Shown piece after piece: positions 24,145 to 31,004 of a DNA stretch of 40,841 nt. Each line of letters starts with the position of its first letter. Position 1 is the first letter of the stretch. The stretch spans positions 1 through 40,841 of the forward strand of contig JAUIJH010000029.1 in NCBI GenBank assembly GCA_030431335.1, in the 5' to 3' direction. The notes below the pieces were generated by a model. The model did not search any database, had not been told where the DNA came from, and worked only from the letters and a program-made list of their open reading frames with translations. The stretch is from Alphaproteobacteria bacterium. Its GTDB lineage: Bacteria; Pseudomonadota; Alphaproteobacteria; Rhizobiales; Amorphaceae. The position numbers and the translations under genes were made by a program.

Positions 24145-24165
24145 ATTATCGTCTAACTTGATAAT
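24145..24165. promoter_or_regulatory. LysR T-N11-A box upstream of lysR
   Basis: ATTATC (24145-24150) and GATAAT (24160-24165) form a perfect inverted repeat with 9 bp between. It contains ATC-N9-GAT, i.e. T-N11-A, the canonical LysR box. It abuts the lysR start at 24166 and is about 105 bp upstream of dctP. A second perfect palindrome, TCAAATTTGA (24121-24130), lies 14 bp away and could be an activation half-site for the dctP promoter. Confidence 0.65.
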
Positions 24166-25086
24166 ATGAAGATGGATCTCAACCTCATGAATGTGTTCGC
24201 AGCGATCTATCGCGAGCGCAGCGTGGGCCGGGCGGCGGCGGCTCTGCATCTGTCGCAGCCGGCGGTCAGCGGGGGCTTGGCGCGGCTGCGGGACTTGTTG
24301 GACGACCCGCTGTTCACCCGCACCAGGGCCGGGATGATCCCCACCGCGCGCGCCGATCAGCTCTTCGACCCCGTGCAGCGGGCGCTGGACGAAATCGCGG
24401 CGGCCATCGAGATCAACCGGGCGTTCGACCCACGCGCCTCGACGCGCAGCTTTCGCATCGCCCTGTCGGAGATCGGGCAGATCCTGTTCCTGCCGGCGCT
24501 GACGGAGCGCTTGCGGCAGATGGGCTCCGGCATTCGCCTGGTTATGGCGCCGTGGCCGGACGAGGTCCGCGCCGAGAGCTTCAGCCGCAGCGATCTCGAC
24601 CTGGCCATCGGCGTCTGGCCGAAGCTCAAGCGCGATATCGTCTCCAAGACGCTGTTCCACGACCGCTGGCTGTGCGCGGCACGGCCCGGCAGCCCCGCCA
24701 TGCGCGACGACCTCACCCTGGCCCGGTGGCTGCAGCTGGAACATGTGGTGATTTCCTCGCCCACCGGGGGCGACGGGGCAATTGCCCGCCGTCTCGGGCG
24801 CGAGGGCAAGGCGCGCCGCGTCGCCCTGGAGGTGACCGACTTTCTCGCCGCCTTGCTCATTGTGTCGCGGACCGACATGGTGGCGACCGTGCCGGCCGAC
24901 CTTGCCGAATTCTGGGCCGCCAACACGCCGCTGACCCTGATGGACCCGCCCATCACCATGCCGCGCATCGACCTGCGCATCTACTGGCACCAGCGTTCGC
25001 AGGAAGATGCCGGCCTGCAATGGCTGGTCGGCCTGATCTCGGAGCTGTTTCAGAAGCCCGGCGACGAACCATCGCCTACGCAATAA
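24166..25086 (+). CDS. LysR family transcriptional regulator
   Basis: The protein has 306 residues. The N-terminal HTH reads NLMNVFAAIYRERSVGRAAA followed by LHLSQPAVSGGLARLRDLLD. The two-lobed effector domain follows (SFRIALSEIGQILFLPALTE). It resembles the NodD/LinR-like LysR branch that carries a D-D-P-L-F-T-R turn (DDPLFTRTRAG). It is divergent from the dctPQM-synthetase-lyase operon with a clear LysR box between, so it is most likely that operon's activator. The start could also be the ATG six bases downstream (24172). Confidence 0.93.
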   Translation: MKMDLNLMNVFAAIYRERSVGRAAAALHLSQPAVSGGLARLRDLLDDPLFTRTRAGMIPTARADQLFDPVQRALDEIAAAIEINRAFDPRASTRSFRIALSEIGQILFLPALTERLRQMGSGIRLVMAPWPDEVRAESFSRSDLDLAIGVWPKLKRDIVSKTLFHDRWLCAARPGSPAMRDDLTLARWLQLEHVVISSPTGGDGAIARRLGREGKARRVALEVTDFLAALLIVSRTDMVATVPADLAEFWAANTPLTLMDPPITMPRIDLRIYWHQRSQEDAGLQWLVGLISELFQKPGDEPSPTQ

Positions 25087-25186
25087 TTGGCGCGGCCGCT
25101 TGGCCTCGCCCTCGTCTGGCCGCTACAGCTCGCCAGCCGACAACCCAGCCTGCCACGTCCGCTATCGCCTGCAAGAGGAAGATATT

Positions 25187-25945
25187 TTGCAACGTCCGCT
25201 CGAAACCGCCATTGCCACCTTCGATGAAACAACGATCACTTGGCGCGGGCGCGATCTCGTCGACGAGATCCTTGGCCATCATAGCTTCACCGAGGTGATC
25301 TACTTCCTGCTGCGCAGCCGGATGCCGACGCCCACCGAGACGCGCGTGCTCGACATGTGCCTCATTACACTCATGGAGCACGGGATGACGCCGCACGCGA
25401 TCGTCACGCGGCTGACGCAGCTGTGCAATCCGGGCCAGCCGCAGGTGGCAATGGCGGCGGGGCTCGCCTGTGTCGGCGACCAGTTCGCCGGCACCATGGA
25501 CGGCTGCGGCCGCATCCTGGAGGCGGGCCTCAAGGCCGCGGACCCCGCCGCCTTCTGCGCGGCGACGGTCACGGAGCACCGCACCGCGCGCCGCGCGATG
25601 CCGGGCTTCGGCCACAACCTGCACAAGCCGGACGATCCGCGCTCGCCGCGGCTGTTCGCGCTCGCCCGCGCGGCCGGCGTCAAGGGCGACGCGATCGCGC
25701 TGCTCGAGATGCTCGCCGCCGAGCTCGACCGGCAGGCCGGCCGTCACCTCACCATCAACGCCACCGGCGCGCTGGCGGCACTGATGCTGGAGATCGACAT
25801 TCCGGTGCCGGCGATGCGCTGCCTCGCGGTCCTCTCCCGCGCCGGCGGCCTCGCCGCCCACGTGATGGAGGAGAGCGAGACCAAATCCGCCATGTCGATC
25901 TGGCTCAACGTGGAAGACGATTTCACATATCGCGACGAGCTTTAA
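25187..25945 (+). CDS. Citryl-CoA lyase-like (citrate synthase-fold) protein
   Basis: The start is chosen at TTG 25187, behind AGAGGAAG, giving 252 residues; the upstream in-frame stretch has no family character. The family opening ATFDETTITWRGRDLVDEIL fits the short citrate-synthase-like proteins annotated as citryl-CoA lyase. The citrate synthase signature is intact as GFGHNLHKPDDPR (about 140-152). The catalytic Asp motif seems to read INATG (190-194) instead of an NxD form. Such enzymes run the retro-Claisen direction, for example citryl-CoA to acetyl-CoA plus oxaloacetate. It lies 100 bp after lysR and converges with maoC; the gap 25087-25186 holds no gene. Possible partner of the MaoC, acyl-CoA dehydrogenase and CoA-transferase genes nearby. 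Confidence 0.75.
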   Translation: MQRPLETAIATFDETTITWRGRDLVDEILGHHSFTEVIYFLLRSRMPTPTETRVLDMCLITLMEHGMTPHAIVTRLTQLCNPGQPQVAMAAGLACVGDQFAGTMDGCGRILEAGLKAADPAAFCAATVTEHRTARRAMPGFGHNLHKPDDPRSPRLFALARAAGVKGDAIALLEMLAAELDRQAGRHLTINATGALAALMLEIDIPVPAMRCLAVLSRAGGLAAHVMEESETKSAMSIWLNVEDDFTYRDEL

Positions 25946-25972
25946 GCGGGCGCGCGCCAGGGCCTTCGTCCT

Positions 25973-26458
25973 CTACTCCTCGTCCCTGGCCGGGAAGGCC
26001 ATAGTGAGGAAGGCCCCCGTCATGGCCGGCTTGGCGCCGTCTTCGATCTCGGCAGTCGCGGCGAAGCGCAGCACGATGCCCGCGCCGCGCGGGGTGGCCT
26101 CCTCCAGCGCGAAGCGGTAGCGGATCCGCGCGCCGACGCGCACCGGCGCCGGAAACCGGATCGATTCCAGCCCATAGTTCAGCCACGACGCGGCGTCCGG
26201 CACCACGATGGTGTCGTGCAGCCGCGGCACGATCTGGGACAGCGTGAAGAAGCCGTGCGCCAGGGTGCCGCCGAACGGCGCCTCGCGGGCCGCCCGCGCG
26301 GGATCGGTGTGGATCCAATGCGTGTCACCGGACGCTTGGGCGAAGAGGTCGATCCGCGCCTGCTCCACCGGCTCCCAGGCGGTCGGCCCCAAGGGCGCGC
26401 CGATGTGCCGGTCGATGGTGGCGAGCCGCAATTCTGTGCGCGCGGGGCTGGCATTCAT
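25973..26458 (-). CDS. MaoC family (R)-specific enoyl-CoA hydratase-like protein
   Basis: The protein has 161 residues with a single hot-dog fold. The hydratase-2 motif is visible: FAQASGDTHWIHTDPARA followed by FGGTLAHGFFTLSQ, giving the Asp/His catalytic pair (ASGD..H). The family adds water to enoyl-CoA, including mesaconyl-CoA-type substrates. It is second in the iclR-maoC operon, with its ATG overlapping the iclR stop (ATGA, 26455-26458). It therefore shares control with the divergent acyl-CoA dehydrogenase and CoA-transferase genes. Confidence 0.9.
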   Translation of the reverse strand: MNASPARTELRLATIDRHIGAPLGPTAWEPVEQARIDLFAQASGDTHWIHTDPARAAREAPFGGTLAHGFFTLSQIVPRLHDTIVVPDAASWLNYGLESIRFPAPVRVGARIRYRFALEEATPRGAGIVLRFAATAEIEDGAKPAMTGAFLTMAFPARDEE

Positions 26459-27303
26459 GGGGTACGTCCTTCGGTTGGGGGCGAGGCTGGCGGGCGGGGC
26501 ATCGCGCGCAGCGCCGGGGCGAGGTCGCGCGCGGCGGCGCGCAGCGGTTCCAGGAAGCGCTCGATCATCTCGGGCCCGGTCCAGCGTCCCGATTGGGAGC
26601 TGATGTTGACCGCCGCCGCCACTTTGCCCGCCGCATCCAGCACCGGCACCGCGATGGAGATGATACCCACCGCGATCTCGTCGGCGACCAGCGCGTAGCC
26701 ATCGCGTCCGGCGTCGGCGATCAGCGCGCGCAGCCGCTCCGGGTCGGTGACGGTGTGCGGCGTCAGCGCCCGCAGCGGCGTGCGCGCGAGCCAGGCGTCG
26801 AGCGCGCCCGCCGGCAGCCCCGCCAGCATCACCCGACCCAGCGAGGTGGCGTAGGCCGGCAGCCGGTCGCCGGTGTGGACACTCATGTGCAGCGGCCGGT
26901 AGGCGACCGAGCGGGCGAGATAGACGATGTCGCCGCCGTCCAGCATGGCGAGATTGGTGGTCTCGGTGGTCTCGCGGGTCAGCGCCTTGAGCACCGGCAG
27001 CGCCAGCGCCTCCACGTTCAGCGACGACAGGAAGGCAAAGCCGAGGTCGAGCACCTTCGGCCGCAGCGAGTAGCGCTGCTTGGGATCGACGGCGACGTAG
27101 CCGAGCCGCTCCAGCGTCATCAGGAAGCGCCGCGCCGCGGCCCGTGACATGGCGGTCCGGCGCGCCACCTCGCCCACCGTCAGTTCCGGCGTGTCGGACC
27201 CGAACGCCAGCAGCACGCTGAGGCCGCGCTCCAGCGAGGCAACGAACCAGCGCGGCTGGCCGGCGTCTGCGGCGATGTCGTCGTCCGGTCGGTCGCTGCT
27301 CAT
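26455..27303 (-). CDS. IclR family transcriptional regulator (Pca/Pob-like)
   Basis: The protein has 282 residues. The N-terminal winged HTH is ELTVGEVARRTAMSRAAARR followed by FLMTLERLGYVAVD. The effector domain includes LGRVMLAGLP and DGYALVADEIAVGIISIAVP. The start SLERGLSVLLAF and RFLMTLERLGYV are typical of the PcaR/PcaU/PobR branch, which senses aromatic or dicarboxylic acids. It is cotranscribed with maoC and divergent from the acyl-CoA dehydrogenase. The striking repeats at 27347-27384 between the two are its probable binding sites. Confidence 0.93.
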   Translation of the reverse strand: MSSDRPDDDIAADAGQPRWFVASLERGLSVLLAFGSDTPELTVGEVARRTAMSRAAARRFLMTLERLGYVAVDPKQRYSLRPKVLDLGFAFLSSLNVEALALPVLKALTRETTETTNLAMLDGGDIVYLARSVAYRPLHMSVHTGDRLPAYATSLGRVMLAGLPAGALDAWLARTPLRALTPHTVTDPERLRALIADAGRDGYALVADEIAVGIISIAVPVLDAAGKVAAAVNISSQSGRWTGPEMIERFLEPLRAAARDLAPALRAMPRPPASPPTEGRTP

Positions 27304-27320
27304 CGATCTCCCCGTCCGCG

Positions 27321-27384
27321 TTGACAGGCGGTCAGGCGCGTTTCAGTATGTGCGCATAAAGCACATTATGTGCGCAATGCGCAC
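27321..27384 (+). promoter_or_regulatory. Promoter with IclR operator array upstream of the acyl-CoA dehydrogenase
   Basis: A perfect -35 TTGACA (27321-27326) is followed after 17 bp by CAGTAT (27344-27349). Over and past this lie repeats: TATGTGCGCA at 27347-27356 and again at 27367-27376 (exactly 20 bp apart), and the perfect inverted repeat GTGCGCA-A-TGCGCAC (27370-27384). ATGTGC/GCACAT arms (27348-27353 and 27361-27366) add a second inverted pair. TGCGCA occurs three times in 33 bp. This is a dense operator between iclR and acd. Confidence 0.65.
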
Positions 27385-27411
27385 AGTCAAGTGTCGAGGG
27401 GAGGTCCATCG

Positions 27412-28554
27412 GTGGAAGCGGAATACGAAGCCTTGCGGGAGACGCTGCGGCGCTTCGTCGACCGTGAGCTGATCCCGCTCGAGCCGCAGCTCGATGCCGA
27501 CGGCAAGCTGCCCGACGCCACCTTCGCCGCCGTTCGCGACAAGGCGCAGGCCGCCGGCATCTGGATGCCCGACGTGCCGGCGGAGCTCGGCGGCGTGGGG
27601 CTCGACCTCTCGGCCATGGTCATCTTCTGGGAAGAGATCAGCCGCACCATCGCGGTGCCGGCGCGCGACCATTCGCTCTTCGGGCCCACGCCCGGGCCGA
27701 TCCTGCTTGCCCTCGAAGGCGCGCAGGCCGAGCGCTACCGCGATCCGGTGCTGCGCGGCGAGACGGTGTCCTGCTTCGCGCAGACCGAGCCCGACGCCGG
27801 CTCCGACCCCCGTGCCATGCGCACCCGCGCCGTGCGGGACGGGGATCACTACGTCGTCAACGGCACCAAGCGCTTCATCACCCACGCGGACAAGGCCGGT
27901 TTCGCGCAGGTGATGGTCCGTGTCCCGGCCGAGGACGGCAAGCCCCGCATCACGTGCCTGCTCATCGACATGGACACGCCCGGCGTGCGGATTGCCGCCC
28001 GCCACAAGACCATGATGGGCGATGCACCGAGCGAGATCGCGTTCGAGGACGTGCGCGTGCCGGTCGCCAACCGCGTCGGCGCGGAGGGCGAGGGCATCAA
28101 GCTGGCGCAGGGGTGGATCAACCAGGGCCGCCTGCGCCACGCGGCGCGCGCCTGCGGCGTCATCCGGCGTTGCGCCGACGACCTTGCCGCCTACAGCCAC
28201 CAGCGCCGCACCTTCGGCGCGCCGCTCGCCGACCGCCAGTCGCTGCAGTGGACACTGGCGGACGCCGAAATCGCGTGCCACGCGATCCGCCTGATGGTGC
28301 GCGACGCGGCCGCCCGGCTCGATGCCGGCGAGGAGGCGCGGATCGAGACCTACATGATCAAGGCGCACGGCGACGAGACCGGCTTCCGGATCGTCGACCG
28401 CTGCCTGCAATTCTACGGCGGGCTCGGGCTGACGCTCGACATGCCGATCCAGAAATTCTGGCGCGACCAGCGCAGCTTCATGATCACCGAAGGGCCGATC
28501 GAGGTGATGCGCATGGCGATCGCGCGCGAGGTGCTTGCCCGGGCCGCCGCGTGA
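27412..28554 (+). CDS. Acyl-CoA dehydrogenase
   Basis: The start is GTG 27412 (VEAEYEALRETLRR), 6 nt after AGGGGAGGT, giving 380 residues. ACAD landmarks: CFAQTEPDAGSDPRAM (flavin/substrate strand), HYVVNGTKRFITHAD and RRTFGAPLADRQSLQWTLAD. The C-terminal QFYGGLGLTLDMPIQKFWRD carries the adenine-site region, followed by ITEGPIEVM with the catalytic-type Glu. It introduces an alpha,beta double bond into an acyl-CoA with FAD, passing electrons to ETF. It is followed 30 bp later by a class III CoA-transferase that probably supplies its substrate. Confidence 0.93.
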   Translation: MEAEYEALRETLRRFVDRELIPLEPQLDADGKLPDATFAAVRDKAQAAGIWMPDVPAELGGVGLDLSAMVIFWEEISRTIAVPARDHSLFGPTPGPILLALEGAQAERYRDPVLRGETVSCFAQTEPDAGSDPRAMRTRAVRDGDHYVVNGTKRFITHADKAGFAQVMVRVPAEDGKPRITCLLIDMDTPGVRIAARHKTMMGDAPSEIAFEDVRVPVANRVGAEGEGIKLAQGWINQGRLRHAARACGVIRRCADDLAAYSHQRRTFGAPLADRQSLQWTLADAEIACHAIRLMVRDAAARLDAGEEARIETYMIKAHGDETGFRIVDRCLQFYGGLGLTLDMPIQKFWRDQRSFMITEGPIEVMRMAIAREVLARAAA

Positions 28555-28584
28555 GCCGCGCCCCCCCCGACCAAGAGCGAAACC

Positions 28585-29739
28585 ATGACCAGCAACGACC
28601 TCACCGACCGCAGCCGGCCCCTCGAGGGGCTGACGGTCATCGAACTCGGCGCGGTGATCACCGGCCCGCTCGCGAGCTGTTTGCTCGGCGAATTGGGCGC
28701 GGAGGTGATCAAGATCGAGAACCCGGAGGGCGGCGACCCCTTCCGTAGCTTCCTCGGCGGCCTCTACAGCCCGCAATTCCGCGCCTACAACAAGAACAAG
28801 AAGAGCGTCACGCTCGACCTCTCCGTCGCGGCCAACCAGGCGAAGCTGCACGGCCTCTTGAAGACGGCGGACGTCCTCGTCGACAATTTCCGCCCCGGCG
28901 TTCTCAATCGGCTCGGCCTGTCGGACGACGTGCTCGGCACGCTCAATCCGCGCCTGATCCGCTGCTCCATCACCGGCTTCGGGACCGAGGGGCCGTACGC
29001 CAAGCGGCCGTCCTACGATGCGGTGGCGCAGGCGCTGTCCGGCATGGCCGGCCTGTTCCTCGATGCGCAGGAGCCGCGCATGTCCGGACCCACCGTCGCC
29101 GACAACGTGACCGGCATGTACGCCGCGCTCGGCGTGCTTGCCGCGCTCCACGAGCGGGACCGAACCGGCATCGGGCGCCGGGTCGACATCAACATGCTGG
29201 AAGCGGCGATCGCCTTCATTCCAGACGCCTTCGCCTATGCGCAATCCGGCCTCGACGTCACGTCGAACACCCGCGTGGCCGCCTCGCAGAGCTTCGCCCT
29301 CGTCTGCGCCGACGGCAAGCAGCTGGCGCTGCACATGTCCTCGCTGCCGAAATTCTGGGATGCGCTGGTGCGCGCGATGGAACGCCCGGACCTTGCGGAC
29401 GACCCTCGCTTCAAGACGCGGGCGGACCGCTACAGCAACTACGTCGCGCTGCGCGACACGTTGCTGGCCGAGTTCTGCAAGCGCTCCCGCGCGGACTGGA
29501 TGGCCCGGCTCGAGGCGGTGGAGGTTCCCTTCGCGCCGGTCTACGCGATCACCGAGGTAGCGGACGACCCGCAGGTCCGGCATTTGGGGACATTCTACAC
29601 CATGGCCGCCGCCGACGGCACCGAAGTCAGCATGACCAACTGCCCTATCCGGTTCGACGGCGAGCGCGTCGCCCCGCGTTCTGCAGCGCCGCTGCTCGGC
29701 CAGCACACCGAGGAATTGCTGGACGGCGGGGGCTCCTGA
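28585..29739 (+). CDS. Class III CoA-transferase (CaiB/BaiF family)
   Basis: The protein has 384 residues. The N-terminus LEGLTVIELGAVITGPLASC is the family signature, with LGADVIKIE-type text (LGAEVIKIENPEGGDPFRSF) and DVLVDNFRPGVLNRLGL. The C-terminal RSAAPLLGQHTEELL is also standard. These enzymes move CoA between carboxylic acids through an enzyme-bound mixed anhydride on an Asp. In formyl-CoA transferase that Asp is 169. The aligned place here (VDINMLEAAIA) appears to hold Glu206, which should be checked. The gene is cotranscribed with the acyl-CoA dehydrogenase. The stretch 29740-29849 after it holds an operator-like palindrome and no gene. Confidence 0.92.
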   Translation: MTSNDLTDRSRPLEGLTVIELGAVITGPLASCLLGELGAEVIKIENPEGGDPFRSFLGGLYSPQFRAYNKNKKSVTLDLSVAANQAKLHGLLKTADVLVDNFRPGVLNRLGLSDDVLGTLNPRLIRCSITGFGTEGPYAKRPSYDAVAQALSGMAGLFLDAQEPRMSGPTVADNVTGMYAALGVLAALHERDRTGIGRRVDINMLEAAIAFIPDAFAYAQSGLDVTSNTRVAASQSFALVCADGKQLALHMSSLPKFWDALVRAMERPDLADDPRFKTRADRYSNYVALRDTLLAEFCKRSRADWMARLEAVEVPFAPVYAITEVADDPQVRHLGTFYTMAAADGTEVSMTNCPIRFDGERVAPRSAAPLLGQHTEELLDGGGS

Positions 29740-29760
29740 CGGCCTGCCCACAGCGCCAGA

Positions 29761-29776
29761 CATTTCATATGCAATG
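29761..29776. promoter_or_regulatory. Palindrome CATTTCATATGCAATG upstream of the enolase-superfamily gene
   Basis: The two 8-bp halves match at 7 of 8 positions. Its reverse complement matches the palindrome at 36388-36403 at 14 of 16 positions. It lies about 75-90 bp before the start at 29850, a suitable place for IclR-type control. Confidence 0.5.
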
Positions 29777-29849
29777 AACGCCGGCCGGGGATGGGCCATC
29801 GTCCGGGCCCGTTTTATAGCTGTCCCTCCGAGATGGAGTGAGGCGGCGG

Positions 29850-31004
29850 GTGGCGATAACGCAGCCAGTTGAAAATCGCGAAACGCGCCAGGATGGCGGC
29901 GGGCCGACCATCGCCGAGGTCGAGCTGCGCGGCGTCGCGATCCCCTACGTGCGACCGATCCGGTGGGAAGGCGGCGTCGAGGCCGAGGCACACTTCGCCG
30001 TGCTGCGCATCCGCGACAGCGAAGGCCGCGAGGGTGTCGCCGAGTGCACCGTGAAGCCGACCTGGAACGGCTTCACCATCGACACCTTCGCGCTGGCGTT
30101 CGAGGCGCTGGTGCTGCCGATCCTGTGGGCCGCCGGCTCCGATTTCGCCTCGCTGCCGCAGCGGCTCGGCCGCCTGGTGGAGAACGCCGCCCCCAAGGCG
30201 CTGTTGGAAAGCGCGCTGTGGGATCTCGGCGGCGCCGCCATGGTCCGTTCCGTGCCGGAAAGCGTGCCGGTCTCCGCCGTGGTCACGCGCGGAACGGTCG
30301 CGGCGATGGCCGCCGATTCGGCCCGCCTGGTGGAGCAATACGGCTTCCAGACGCTCAAGATCAAAGGCGGCCAGGGCATCGACGCCGACATTGCCGCCGT
30401 GCGCACCGTGCGTGGCGCGGTCGGCCCCGGCGTGGCGCTCTACGTGGATGCCAACGGCGCCGTGCCGGACGCGGATGCCGAGGCTTATGTGCGGCGCCTC
30501 GCCGAGCTCGGCCTGATCGCCATCGAGGACCCCTACAACCTCAAGCCAAACGGCATGCTGGCGGCGATCCAGCGCGATTGCCCGGTGCCGCTGATCGTTG
30601 ATTTCTCGCTGGACGGTGTCTCGTCGGCACAGACTTTTCTCGGCGAGGGCTGCGGCGGCATCAGCCTCAAGCCGAGCCGCTTCGGCATGCGCAAGGTGCT
30701 GGCCATGGGCGCGGCGGCGGCCGGGTCCGATGCGCTCACCGTCATCGGCCTGTTCGGCGAGAGCCAAGCCGGCACGGTGCACCTGTTCGACGCCCATGCC
30801 ACGCTCATGGGCCGGGCGCGGCAGCTGCCCGTCGAGGCGACGTCGCCGCTGCTCCTCACCGACCATTATCTGCGCGCGCCGATTCAGATCGCGGACGGCC
30901 GCATGCGCCGCCCCGAGGGGCGCAACATCGCCGCGATGGTCGACCCCGCGCGGCTCGACCACCTGACGATCGCCCCGCCGAGACGCTGGACCCATCCCGC
31001 ATGA
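29850..31004 (+). CDS. Enolase superfamily enzyme, muconate-lactonizing (MLE) subgroup
   Basis: The start is taken at GTG 29850, 6 nt after GAGG; an in-frame GTG at 29838 is an alternative. The protein has about 384 residues. Active-site residues, counted from 29850: KIKGG (Lys160, Lys162), VDANG (Asp190), AIEDPY (Glu216), IVDFS (Asp241) and SLKPS (Lys264). The KxK plus later Lys is the MLE-subgroup pattern (cycloisomerases, o-succinylbenzoate synthase, dipeptide epimerases). It differs from the Asp-His dyad of mandelate racemase. The reaction is abstraction of a proton alpha to a carboxylate, giving racemisation, elimination or lactonisation. The stop overlaps the next ATG (31001-31004), tying it to an acyl-CoA synthetase, so it probably prepares the acid that is then activated. 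Confidence 0.87.
   Translation: MAITQPVENRETRQDGGGPTIAEVELRGVAIPYVRPIRWEGGVEAEAHFAVLRIRDSEGREGVAECTVKPTWNGFTIDTFALAFEALVLPILWAAGSDFASLPQRLGRLVENAAPKALLESALWDLGGAAMVRSVPESVPVSAVVTRGTVAAMAADSARLVEQYGFQTLKIKGGQGIDADIAAVRTVRGAVGPGVALYVDANGAVPDADAEAYVRRLAELGLIAIEDPYNLKPNGMLAAIQRDCPVPLIVDFSLDGVSSAQTFLGEGCGGISLKPSRFGMRKVLAMGAAAAGSDALTVIGLFGESQAGTVHLFDAHATLMGRARQLPVEATSPLLLTDHYLRAPIQIADGRMRRPEGRNIAAMVDPARLDHLTIAPPRRWTHPA

Noticed and set aside
28561-28568. Run of eight C bases that might hide a frameshift
   Set aside because: It lies between the acyl-CoA dehydrogenase stop (28554) and the CoA-transferase start (28585), so it breaks no gene.
27343-29991. An 882-codon minus-strand frame over the acyl-CoA dehydrogenase and CoA-transferase
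   Set aside because: Antisense shadow with His/Arg/Gly-rich composition; the plus-strand genes have intact motifs and ribosome sites.
29850-31004. Calling the enolase-superfamily gene mandelate racemase, completing a mandelate pathway with the ThDP enzyme
   Set aside because: The second-half base is Lys264 in SLKPS, the MLE-subgroup pattern, not the Asp-His dyad of mandelate racemase.
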